DNA from: Verticillium longisporum
Lineage: Eukaryota; Ascomycota; Sordariomycetes; Glomerellales; Plectosphaerellaceae
DNA: 64,000 bases
Direction: 5' to 3'
NCBI GenBank assembly: GCA_019188255.1
Contig: JAETXT010000010.1
Span: 310,001 to 374,000 of the forward strand
Numbering within the stretch: the stretch's first letter is position 1; every line of letters begins with the position of its first letter. The position numbers were made by a program, and so were the translations under genes. Shown here one piece after another: positions 1 to 11,000 of this stretch. A model generated the notes under the pieces. The model saw nothing but the letters and a program-made list of their open reading frames with translations. It did no database searches and was not told the DNA's origin.

Positions 1-1026
1 GCATAGCCATAGGGCAGGCCCTTCCATTCCATTTATATCAAAGAGCGTTCCTAGTGTAGCGGATAGATAGAAAGAGTAACTGTTTTTTTCCCGCATAGAA
101 ATCCTTGTCCTCATGATTTTGTCCATTAATTCCCTTAATGAGCCTCCGGAAGCCGATCTTAAGCAGGACCACTTTGAGGTTGTAGTAGTCGTATGCAAGC
201 AAGCCGCCAACGAATAAGGCGCTGGCTAGTGTGGATGCTGATTTACGCTTGAGAATCCCGACGGGGCTTCCGCGCCAAGGCCTCTGGTGAACTGGTCCGG
301 GTCTGTTCGGGTTGGTATCTCGTCGGGGTGGCTGTACCAGAAGCCCAGGATGTATGGTTTTTGCGTCCAGGCTGGGCCGATCGGAGTCGGAGGCATTCTG
401 GCGGCGACTCGCATCCAAACCGGCCTTGGAGCCGTTCCTGATGGCAGAATCTGGTGCAGCGATGTCTGTCAATAGATCTTGTCGTTGGTCCCCTGCTCCC
501 CTTTGTGAGCAGCAGCATGGTGATCGATGTTGTCAGTCGAATTGGTGCAGATCGACCAGGGCCTCCGAGAAGACATACTGGATACGCGTGTTACCACGAT
601 CTTTCTCACGTCAGACTACATCTGGAGGCCCCTGTTGAGATGCGACACCCAGCCCATTTTCTTTTACGCGTACAGCAACTCTAGAAACAATGCTTCAAGA
701 ACCCGAGGCTAGCAAGCTAATACCTAGCATTCCCTGAATTGCTGCTACTTGTTGCTTTTAAGCCAAAGGTCGTTCCGTCAGCCCAATATTCCACTTAGTC
801 TGATTGGATGCACTTACGAAAGTGGATGGGATTTCGACAAAGAATCATTATCTCTTGCATCGCGATCAAATCGTGTTACAAGGGTCAGATTTGGAACAGT
901 GTGGATGATAGTAAAGTATGAACCAACGGCAGGGTCACGGCAAGTAACGAGAAGCCCTCGACCAACAGTCCCAGTCCTCCTCGACAATTCCCCGGTACTT
1001 TCAATTACCATTTGCCGTTTTCCAAC
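1..1026. other. No supportable gene; possible coding remnant
   Basis: No ATG-initiated gene can be supported here. On the minus strand two overlapping open frames (about 38-472 and 226-414) read plausibly protein-like but have no convincing start or splice partners; one encodes a short hydrophobic stretch around 170-230. They may be the edge of a gene lying to the left of the window or a decayed copy. The stretch from about 720 to 1026 would hold the promoter of the secreted-protein gene that follows. Confidence 0.3.
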
Positions 1027-1509
1027 ATGAAGTTCCCTGTTCCGATTCTGTCGCTGCTGGCCGTCGCCCAGGCAGTGGCTATCCCTTCGGGGTCCGAGGC
1101 TGCTGCCTTTTCTTTTGAGCAATGGGTCGAAGACATTATTGCTAGCCCCGAAGGGAAGCATCTTAGCCCTGAAGAGGCGATAGATGCTCATCTGGCTTAC
1201 ATCAATGGCACGGATGTTAACTTGCTGGAATCCCGAGCCCTCGAGAAACGTGTGACATGCTGGACCAGCAGTACCTCACCACCTCCAGCCTGGGTAGGCT
1301 TAACATGCGCTATGACGGCTTGGGCATCTATTGACTCGTTGTTCAAATCCAGGGTCCAGACGCCGTCACATGTATCAATTACATGGCCAGCATCGGAAGC
1401 CGGGGCCGCACTGTTCTACTAATATGGTTAGCTTTTCCGGCGCTGTGGTAATGCAAGGATCTACGGGACGACTGGTGGTAGTCAGAGCCTGCTAGTGACA
1501 GATATCTAG
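1027..1509 (+). pseudogene. Broken small secreted protein (effector-like)
   Basis: The ATG at 1027 opens a typical secretory signal (MKFPVPILSLLAVAQAVA). An acidic pro-region follows, with an FEQWVEDII motif, and it ends in a Lys-Arg Kex2-type site just before a Cys-Trp mature start. An intron with good borders can be placed at 1294-1352 and restores a DAVTCINY-type segment. Beyond about 1395 the reading frame is lost: the expected Cys/Gly-rich tail is recognisable up to a stop at 1507-1509, but only in a different frame. This layout (signal peptide, pro-piece, KR, small Cys-containing domain) is common among fungal secreted effectors; no specific function is claimed. The gene abuts an AT-rich repeat, so decay is likely, though a sequence error cannot be excluded. 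Confidence 0.5.
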
Positions 1510-3846
1510 TAAGTTCATAGACTATTAAGAGGGCTTCACTGCTTATGTGAACCCCAATCTAGTACTTCCGCTATGCTTACGAGCTCTAAATAGGTAGGGT
1601 ATCTAATAAGTCTTATAATAATTAATTCTTAATTAATTCTTATCTGCTTCTCTGAGTTACTACTACCTACGTAAGTTAGATATACCTATCTACTCTTAGC
1701 GATTATATAAGCTATAATTTACGTACTCCTAAGAGCAGTAGATCCTAGATATCCTAAATATCTTAGATATTACTATCCTAATTATAGAGTTCCCTAATAT
1801 TAATTTAATATTAGCTCTTCTTTTCTTTATAAATAGAATAGCCGTAAGAATTAATATTAAGAACTATTATTAGGATTAATAGCTACTCTAATATACTTAT
1901 AATTCTCTAGTCTCTAGTATATTAAATCTATTCTTCTAATCTTAAAGTAAATAACCTAATAATAGGAAATAATAGGAAATAATAAGGAAAATATAGCTTA
2001 AGCTTACTATTCCTATAAATATTAAGCCTCTAATTCTTAGCGCTTTAGAGTAATAGTATTATCTATAAATAGCTCTTTAAGGAAATAAACTAAATTATAG
2101 TTTAAATAATAAGAATAGGCCTCTAAATCCTAGAAATAAAGGAAATAAATTAAAATCTAATAATAAATAGCGTTCTTATAATTATTAAATATATACTCTT
2201 AAGGCCTCTAAGTCCTTAATATATTAATAGAATATAATAGAATAATTATTAGCTTTTTATAGAATCTATTAGAATAATTCTTAGTAAGTTAAACTATCCT
2301 TTAATAAGAATAATAAAATTAAACTATTTTAATTAAATAGATTCTATAAAAGATCTATATATCCTATTAATAAGTTTTAATAATTCTATTCTATTAACTT
2401 TTCCCTTTCCTTATATCGATTTCTTTAACTTTTATAAGCTAGCTTAATATATATAAATAATACTTATATAATTAATAAATACTTATTTTTACTACTCTTA
2501 TCTATTTATTCTCTTCTTATTCTAGCTATAATAATACCTCTTAAGTATAAGACCCCTACCCTTAAAGCCCTTAAGGCTAAGAGAGTAGCTAAGCGTAAGA
2601 ATATAATTAATATTAATTATAAGAGCTATTAATCTAATATATAGTATATATATATAATAATATTTATAAGGTTCCCTATTTAGGTTATTTTAAGTCTTAT
2701 CTTATTAATAAATAAACTAAAATTAATACCTTAAGCGTTTATTACAACTTAGATCTTAAAGGATCTCGTTATTATAAATATACTTCTAAGTATTCTTATA
2801 ACGTTAAACTAATATAAATTCTTATAATCTATATTTCTTATATTTATAGCTTTAATAAATATTATCTTTAATCCTATTAATATATTTAAGCTTATTATAA
2901 AGCTTTTAGCTTTTTATAATAAAAAGAACTAAGCTATAAGTTTCTATTCCTTTCTATTCCCTTAATTATTTAATTAACGTTATATAATTAATTAATAATA
3001 TAATTATAAGATCTAGAGAAATAATATATTATTATTAAAAATATATTATAGATTATTAAAGAGGAAGATACTAAAGGGGGTAATAACTTTAATAAAGACC
3101 TTAATAGTCTTAATAATATTAACTATAAAGCGGCTAAGTAGGCTATAACTCTATAGCTCTTTAACTACCTCTAATAGGACTCCTTAGAGTAGTTAGACTC
3201 GGATTCTAAGATATCGGAATCCGAGGCTTAATCGTTATATAATAGATCGTTTATTTTATTAGTTTAGTAATTAAGGGGTAACTATTTTTATTATTTTAAT
3301 AATTAAACCGTTTTTAAGGAATTATTAATTTTAATTATATTTATACTTTAATTATTCTTTTCTTAATATTTAATTTAACCTTTAATCCTAATTATAATTT
3401 TATTAGAGCTTTTAAGAGCTTCTAATACTTAACTTAGAGCTCTTTTAATTATTATATTTATAGGATTATCCCCTCCTACGATCTAGCGAATTTCATTAAC
3501 TTTATATTCTTTATAGCTTTACTATAACGTTATAAGGTCTATTATTAAATATTTCTCTATAATTATACTTAATTAAATAAAGTATTAATAGAATAAGAAG
3601 CTATTAATATAGATAATTATTTATAAGAGTAGTAAATCTAAATATTTATAGATCTCTTAGAGTATCTATTTAAGGATATATATTATATTAAAACTATTAA
3701 TTATATTATAGATTTTATTAATTAGAATTAAATATATAATTTATTTATATTTAATAGATTATTATTAAAGAATATTATTCTATATTATACGTTATGCGCA
3801 AGTTTATTCCTAACCCGCTCACACACCCGCCTCAACGGCCGACGGT
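1510..3846. repeat. AT-rich RIP-like relic block
   Basis: About 2.3 kb of very AT-rich DNA with dense TAA/TAG stops in all frames, sharply different from the GC-rich genes on both sides. In one frame around 3060-3230 a coding-like pattern survives (acidic, Asp/Ser/Glu-rich tail near 3200) in which several stops are TAG where CAG (Gln) would fit. This is the expected footprint of repeat-induced point mutation of a transposon ORF. The first 280 bases are repeated in inverse orientation at 18.6-18.9 kb. No intact gene is present. Confidence 0.8.
1523..1801 (+). repeat. Left copy of dispersed inverted repeat
   Basis: This stretch is the reverse complement of 18616-18892, almost base for base. 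Differences are mainly C/T and G/A transitions; the left copy carries more A and T, for example in the segment after GCGATTA near 1700. Both copies end on their outer side in the same TATTAAGAGGGCTT motif and on the inner side near CCCTAATATT. They look like two mutated copies of one repeat in head-to-head orientation. Confidence 0.85.
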
Positions 3847-4917
3847 CTATTGGTCTAGATCCACGGCCCGCATGATCCTCCCGAGCCAAGTCTGCTTCGC
3901 GACTATAGCGGCGTGGATAAGCGGCACCTCAGGATTATCCATACCATCAAACAAGTGGAACGCGCCCGGCCAGATATGCAACTCACAAGTTGATCCACAA
4001 CGCCACATGTTCATGGCGTAGAGGACGGCTGGGTCACGGAACACCTCGCATTCGGCGGCGTCGATGTAGGTCGGCGGGAGGTTCGCCAAGTCGACGGCGC
4101 GGGACGGCGCCTGATACGGCGTCACTCTGTCGGTGGCCCGATCGTCACCGAGCGCATGCGTCCACGCCATTCGGTTCGACACGCCAGACCAGGGACTCCC
4201 GTATTCGAACTGCTGGTCCGACACGCTGGCACAACGGTCGTCGAGCATGGGCGACAGCAGCATCTGCGCCTTGACAGGAGTCGCTAGGGACTTCCTATCG
4301 CGGGCCATGAGGCAGATGGCTGCCGCGAGGGCCGCGCCACCAGACACACCCAGCACGACGATGCCAGCCGCGTCGAGGCCCAGGCTGGTTGCGTGCTGAG
4401 ACAACCACACGAGCCCTGCATGGCAGTCTTCTGCAGGCCCGGGGGCGCGGGTCTCTGGGGCAAGTCGATACTCGACGGACGCAAACGCGCACTCGACATC
4501 CTTGAGGAGACCCAAGAGTTCGGTCACGGCGCTGAAACGGTCGCCGGCGACCATGCCGCCGCCGTGGATATGGTACACGACCGGCAGATTGGATGAAGTT
4601 GGTTGTTTGGGCTTGAAGATGGATAGAATCACATCATTTCCATCGGGGCCTGGGAGGTGATGTTCGACGTGCTCCAAGTGCGGTGCACTCTGCACAACTG
4701 TGTCTGCATTGTATACAAATGCTGTCGCTTCGTTTTCTTCACTGCTGACAGTTGTGCCTCTCATCAAGTCGAGGTCTAGCTCCTCGGGAAGGAGGAAGAG
4801 GTCAACGAGAGATGTAAGGGTCGGATCGATAATTGGACGAGGATCCTTGATCCTGTCATCAAGCTGTGCAGCTTGTGAGTAAGGGAACGGATATGTCTTT
4901 GATGGCGGCTGAGCCAT
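3847..4917 (-). CDS. Alpha/beta hydrolase, HSL/arylacetamide esterase type
   Basis: Single-exon gene of 356 aa. It shows the hormone-sensitive-lipase family signature: an HGGG oxyanion motif (YHIHGGGMVAG, about residue 118), the nucleophile elbow GVSGG (about residue 192), an acid-residue region around ECEVFRDP and a catalytic His in GAFHLFDG near the C-terminus, so it should be an active carboxylesterase or lactonase. No signal peptide is seen, so it is probably cytosolic. It lies at the left end of the metabolite cluster, on the same strand as the acetyltransferase and opposite to the isocyanide synthase gene. A role in removing or transferring an acyl group from a cluster product is inference. 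Length and motifs are normal and the start at 4917 is the only reasonable ATG. Confidence 0.85.
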   Translation of the reverse strand: MAQPPSKTYPFPYSQAAQLDDRIKDPRPIIDPTLTSLVDLFLLPEELDLDLMRGTTVSSEENEATAFVYNADTVVQSAPHLEHVEHHLPGPDGNDVILSIFKPKQPTSSNLPVVYHIHGGGMVAGDRFSAVTELLGLLKDVECAFASVEYRLAPETRAPGPAEDCHAGLVWLSQHATSLGLDAAGIVVLGVSGGAALAAAICLMARDRKSLATPVKAQMLLSPMLDDRCASVSDQQFEYGSPWSGVSNRMAWTHALGDDRATDRVTPYQAPSRAVDLANLPPTYIDAAECEVFRDPAVLYAMNMWRCGSTCELHIWPGAFHLFDGMDNPEVPLIHAAIVAKQTWLGRIMRAVDLDQ

Positions 4918-5500
4918 GCTTGACCCGATTTGCTCGTGTCACCGGGGGAGGAAGGGGTGTGTGTGTGATCTTGGTGCTCAGGTGTAGGTTGGTTGCCAAG
5001 TCGAAGGAGCAGCAAGGATGTTTCACGAGAAGGACCAGGATGCTTGGTGTTCATTCCTTCGATTCGTCTGCCTCACCGAGAATCCAAGGGGGAAAAGTGA
5101 GTGAAGAAGGCTAGTGCTAAGTAGAGCTGCGTTGCGGTCTTTTGAGCAGGTTTCTGGCGATCTCTCTCGCTTTGGAGGGGACCCTGGCCTCGCTCATGCA
5201 GTCGTGATGCAGGCTGACCCCGTCAATGTCCGCCTGGGTCGAGTATAGCAATCTCTCAGCGTAATTGCACAACTATTGGATCTGGTCCTGCCAATCTATT
5301 CCCACGTGCAGACTGCGCGATCCAAATGAGACAACCACCACCACCTACATCTTAGGTCTCCTGCAGGGAGAGGCTCTTTTCGCTTGACACTGACCCGACT
5401 TGACGGAAGCCCATCACGGTGTGTCGAGGAGCTGCCTGGACTACCACATGGTTCACACAGAAAAGCTTGTTCTGGAGGCCTGTGTCTGCGATGTTGATGA
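4918..5500. other. Intergenic, hydrolase promoter / acetyltransferase 3' end
   Basis: Short region between two minus-strand genes. It should contain the promoter of the esterase and the 3' untranslated region of the acetyltransferase. No repeat or extra gene is evident. Confidence 0.5.
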
Positions 5501-7008
5501 TCAAAATTTTCCGAAAAAGCCGCGAACCCCCTCACGCAGCTTGTCGATAACATCTTGTCCTACAACACCCTCCTGCCAGCTGAAGCCCACTGACAGTGAG
5601 CCATCTCCGCCGGTGGCGATGCTGACTGTGATGGCAGCACCCGATGCGACGGCACTCCGGCTGAGCAGGACTCGGCCAATCTCCCATGTGCTTACGGCGT
5701 TTTCGGGAACAGATCCGCTGACAGGAACAAGCAGTCCGACATTGGTCACCTCGAGGGCCACATCCCTGGGCTGCCCAAGAAGGGAATTGAAAACGACAGA
5801 CACGTCCTCGATACCCTTGAAAGGCGCAACGGCGGTGTAGGGCTCACCGGTCGGCGAGACGTTGGCGAGATAGTCGGCTATGCCTGCTGACACGGCTTGT
5901 GCCACATCCCACGCAACTGCCGAGTCGGGGCGGCCGCCGGGCCGCGCAATCTGTACTTTCGTGGCGTCGAAGTAGGTCCCAATTGCGCCATTTGCTTCCC
6001 CTCGGGGAAGGCTGAGCCATGGACGCAGGCTGACCGGTATAATGCAGGTGATAGCCTCGGTCGTGGGGGGCAGGATCCCAAAGAGAGCCGTGGCGATGAT
6101 GGATGTCAGACCCGATGTCACCGACACGCTCTTGTCCTTGCAAACGCGGAAAAAAGCCTGCGACTTGCTCGGTGAGAAGTGGAGAGACGACCAGCGCGAC
6201 TCGCAGGGGGCATGGATGGGACCGCCTGTCCACTGCTTGAGCTCTGGTGCGGGAGGCGCAGAGGGAGTAGGGTTGATGGGCAAAGGATGCAGCTCTTCCA
6301 GCGGCGGTAAGATTGCGATGTCTTCGCCTGGCACGACGGTTCCTTCGCCTTCGTTTCCGGCCTCGTCAGCAGCGGACAAAGAAGCGGTCTCGAGAGCCGC
6401 TCGGAAAGCGTTGTGGAACACCATTCCGGAGACGCCGTCGCCAATGGCATGGTGGTAGATGAAGGAGGCTGTGAACTCGTTCGACGACCCTGAGGCTTCC
6501 AGAATGATCAGCCGCCAAAAGGGTAAGCTGCCATAGTCTGCCTTGAAGTTGGTGTTGTGCTGTTTTTCCAGGATGGCGTCAAGCTCCTCATCACTCCCAT
6601 CCGCGGAAGCGGCCGCAAGCGGCTTGGTTCGCTTCAGGAAGATGATGCTTCGGGTCAGATCGATACTGGGAAGAGAGGCGAAGTAGGTATCAACAGCATC
6701 CTCATTAACAGGAATTGCGAACAAGATGCGGTTCTTCCGTATCACATCTCGCATCGCAGCGAAGATGACGCGGCGGAGATCGAAAGCCGCCGCCGCGTCG
6801 TAAGACCCTGACAGTTTGTAATGGGCCGATAAGCCAACATTGTTGAAATATCCCAAGTGATGACAGGCTGCGGAGACTTGCTCGAGTTTGCCTTCGTGTA
6901 ATCAGTATTGTCAGCCATCCGCAGACAAGAAGTAGAACCTGAATGGGAATGAGGGTGTTGGTAATTACCCAGGGGACGCAGTTTTGCGAGGAGAAGAGAA
7001 TTCGACAT
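5501..7008 (-). CDS. Alcohol acetyltransferase (AATase family)
   Basis: Two exons, 6969-7008 and 5501-6891, encode 476 aa. The first exon supplies MSNSLLLAKLRPLG; an intron with GTAATT donor and AAG acceptor then joins in phase to KLEQVSAACHHLGYFNNV, which is how members of the alcohol O-acetyltransferase family begin. The acyl-CoA-dependent catalytic motif HHAIGDG (HxxxDG) is in the first third. No signal peptide or membrane segment is seen. The reaction expected is transfer of an acetyl or short acyl group from CoA to a hydroxyl. It is divergently transcribed from the isocyanide synthase hybrid across about 1 kb, so it may share regulation and acylate the cluster product. The downstream hybrid has its own HxxxDG domain, so the cluster carries two acyltransferase activities. 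Confidence 0.85.
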
Positions 7009-8070
7009 TCTTCTGACGCCAGATTATAGCTTGGAAACGAGGTTGAAGGTTGAGTTATCTCGGGCGATGTGCGAGTACTGAATGATTTAGTCAAGGCTCA
7101 AAAAGAGGCAGGCCAGTTTAATTTGCAATACTTGATTCCGACTGAGCCTTCTATCACGAAGTTGCCCGGAATAAGAGCAAGTAAATAAGATCGCAGCGGG
7201 GACGATATCCAGGGTATGTTCTGCATCCAAAACGGCAGGTCGGTGATCCTGGCACCTACATGGGCGCACCGGCCGGATCACACCGCAAGACCAAGCACAT
7301 GCATGACCCCCAAAGTGTCGTCAGCCTCATCTTCTCTCGAACCACCCCCCTCCTCCTGATTCTCCACGAGTCCGGGCACACAGCCGGGTTGCCAACCTTC
7401 CTAGGTTCAGTCAGATCGTCCTGGGCGTGAAATCGCCTCGAATATGCTCAAGACTCGGAGAGGACCGCGGTCAAAATCTTGTGGGGCTAGCGGGCACTTG
7501 CGCCATGTTGAGTAAGTAAGCGCAGGTCCGCCTCCAATCCTGAAGGCGTCGAGGCATCGCGAGAGAAGCGCACCATGAGCATCCTTCAGTTCGCCCCCTG
7601 TCTAGCTGTCCTTGTCGACAAGGCTTTCGGTGGCGCCCTTGCCATCAGCACAGCACTCGTTAGAGCTGTTAATTGCGTTTTAAGTAGACAGGGCTTTGGC
7701 TCTCTTCCATACCCTTTCTCTATCTACAGTTCTACACTGCTTCGCCGTTCACATCTTGCGTGCCTTCCTGGTCTCGCATTCTCATAAACCTTCATACCCA
7801 CCACAATTTCCTCCGCCTCATGACTTTCTCTGAGGTATCTTGCCCTATCCTGCGTTGTGAGAAAGGCTATCTGTGTCCTCATTAGGGTCCGTTGCGGCGC
7901 CTCTCACCTATCCCCAGCTTTTCTGGTCGACCGTCCATCATATTGCCGCCAACAGCACGTTGACATTGCATCGCCACCCATCAACACTGCATTTCAACCC
8001 AGACAGTCATTTCTTGTGTCGGTCCTTCAATCAAAGTTACGAAGGGACCCATACACCCCCCACCGCCCAC
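7009..8070. promoter_or_regulatory. Divergent promoter region, acetyltransferase / isocyanide synthase
   Basis: About 1 kb separates the divergent start codons. Pyrimidine-rich stretches (about 7680-7850) precede the hybrid's start, as is usual in fungal promoters and leaders. No further gene is visible. The long reading frame that opens at 7873 is in frame with the hybrid, but the better start is the ATG at 8071, preceded by CAC and followed by G. I cannot assign a regulator-binding motif; related clusters are reported to respond to copper starvation. Confidence 0.5.
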
Positions 8071-11000
8071 ATGGCAGCGATCCAAACACCTAATGCCGTT
8101 GCTCACGGCCCCCTTTCCTGCCTGCACGGTGCCGTGTCTCCAGCAAACACCCTGTTTGCTGACCAGGAACAACATGTCAAGGATACATCTCGTCTGATCC
8201 TGGACATCATTTTCGAGCACGCGCTTAACAAATTCGACAACACGCAGGAGTTGCTGGAGAAGCGTGAAAGCAACTTCTTGTCGGTTATTGCCCGATTCGT
8301 CGCGGCACAGCAGCCGGTCAAGACATGTCTTCCTGCATTCCCGTTCAAATCAGCCAACAAGGTATATAAAGTACTCGGCAACCTGCCTGATAAGGCTGAG
8401 GAATTGGCTCTCGGCCGGTTGAACTCCATGTGTGTCAGAATTCGGCACGTGTATTCACCCGGCGCCAGCGTCACCATCATCTCAGACGGCATCACATACA
8501 ACGGTACTTATGACTCGTCTGTAGTTTATCGATACCTCCAGCTAAAACTTGCTCCAGATCTTCTATGTATCTCGGATCAAGATACTTGGGCCTATGGACA
8601 GGCTTTGCGAAAAATGTCCATCCAAAAGAAGTTTGACAACGTCGACTTTTGCCGGATCGGTGATCTGCTCGACTCCCCGATGCCCAAGGACATGAGAGAC
8701 ATCGTCTACATTGCCAACTGCACAAACTTCCGTCGCATGCTCCTCAACGAGCACGGCAGGGAAGACCTCAACATTGACGATGAGATTGCCTCAAATCCAG
8801 ACACCAAGCTCACATATCTCGGATACAAGAGATTCCTAGAGTCGGATTTGAAACACATCTTTCCACGCGGAACCGAGCGAACTTCAAACAGTTACAAGAG
8901 AGACTGCAAATACCTGGCAAAGCAGATGCTGATACGAGGATATGTATGTTCTTTCCCCCCCAGTCGCCTTGTGCGCCTGTGATCTCGATGACTTACTTTC
9001 GTGTAGGCTTTTGCTGGAGCTGTCAAAAATAAGTTCCCGAATCATCTCCGTCTTTCCATTCACGAATCTGTTGCAGGGGACAAGATTTCCATCAGCCTCC
9101 TCAGCACAAAAACTGGTTTCACGACCCCATGGCACTGCACCGTTGCTCGGCTAGCAGACGGCCAGTGGGTCAGCGCTCCCATGGGTGAGTTTAGTAAGGA
9201 TAACCGGTTAAGGGTCGTCTACGAGGACGGCCGCCCGAGCCACTTTGAAGAACAACCGCCAGAGAAGGGCTCCGAGGGCATCACCGAGGCCACAGCGGAC
9301 TACCTCCGACAAGCTAGGCCACTGAGCGTCGACGCGTACCTAAGTGGCGCTTCAACCCCTTCCACAGTCGCCTCCTCGGACTCTGCCTCTGTCAAGCGAT
9401 CATCTTTCTTCTCGCAATCAGAAGTTTCAGAAGGCAACTCCCAGACGACACCGGCAACAAACTCCCCTCCAAGCCTCGCTTCAAGCCCCGTGGAGAAGCC
9501 GAGCAGCGTTTCGCTGTCGCATCAGCCTGATCGTGATGACACGCCTTACGGCAGACGACTGATTCCGCAGATTATGGACAGCCTTGCCGTGATCGAGCCT
9601 GAGCGTGTCGTATTCTCACTAACAAAGCTTTCTGCCGAGTCTCTTGAATTCCGGGATATCTCTGCTCGACTTTTCACGCAAGCCGTTGACAAGCTGGCTT
9701 GGTGGCTTCACGCACAGGTTGGAGACTCTGAGCAGATCCAGCCTGTGGGTTACATTGGACCACGTAAGTTTATTAGATCCTATCTCTGGACGCGATTGAA
9801 AACTGACGGGCTTGTCCAGACGACCTGAGACACATTCTTCTGACTTACGCCTGTGTGAAGACCGGTTATACAGTAAGTGATGGGTTTCTAGGTAAACTTT
9901 GGAGAGCTATGACAGGCCAGAGGAAGCTGACTCCTATTCTCTGACAGGCACTCTTCCTATCTCCTAAGAACAATACAGAGGGAGCATTGGCAGTCCTCGA
10001 CGCTACGAAGTGCAACATCTGGGCTGCCGCTGGAGATGCGACCACAATACCTCTCGTCAAAGACGTGCTCCAGCAGCGACCAATGAAGATCCTACAGCTC
10101 CCTCTGCTCGATGACCTACTCAGCACAACACCTGCTGAGCCATTTCCCTACACCAAGACCTTTGAAGAAGCCAAGAACGATCCGTTCTGCTTTCTGCATA
10201 CATCTGGAACAACCGGTGTCCCCAAGCCTATCCCATGGTCGCATGGTCTCGTTGGCACGATGGACGCTGTGCGGCTGCTGCCGCCAGTAGATGACCCCGA
10301 TTTTGACCTTGCTCCCTGGACATCCGACTGGAAGTCGGGTGACAAGATCTACTCGTCATTCCCCATGAGTCATGGAGCAGGGGTCATCATGGACATCATG
10401 ATGCCCGCCCTCTTCAACCTCCACTGCGTCTTGGGTCCTGTTGGCGTGCTTCCCAATATCAACCTCGTGGAGAAGTTAGCCGAGACAGCAAGCATTGACA
10501 TTTGGAGCATGGTGCCATCTCTCGTCGACGAGCTTGGCGAGACACCCGAAGTATTGGCAAAATTCAAGCCGTCCAAGTTCATCTGCGCGTCCGGAGGTCC
10601 CCTCAGCCCCGTCAGCGCAGGAAAGGTCAATGAAGTGATCAGAGTACTGAACCTCACGGGCACGACTGAAGGTCTATTCATCGGCAACCTCGTGACGGAG
10701 AAGGAAGACTGGTTCTGGTTCTGCTTCCACCCGTCTTCAGGCTTCGAGTTCAAACAGATCGACGACGACACCTATGAGCACTGGGTCCATCGGAACGATT
10801 CCTGGCCCCTCATGCAAGGCATCTTTCACACGTTCCCAGATAAGCACTCGATCAACTTCAAGGACTTGTACAAAAGACATCCGAGCAAGCCGAATCTTTG
10901 GGCCTTCAAAGGACGAAGCGATGACCTTGTTGTGCTATCCAACGGCTACAAGATTTCGCCCCTGGAAACCGAGGCTTTCGTTACTACACACCCTGCCATT

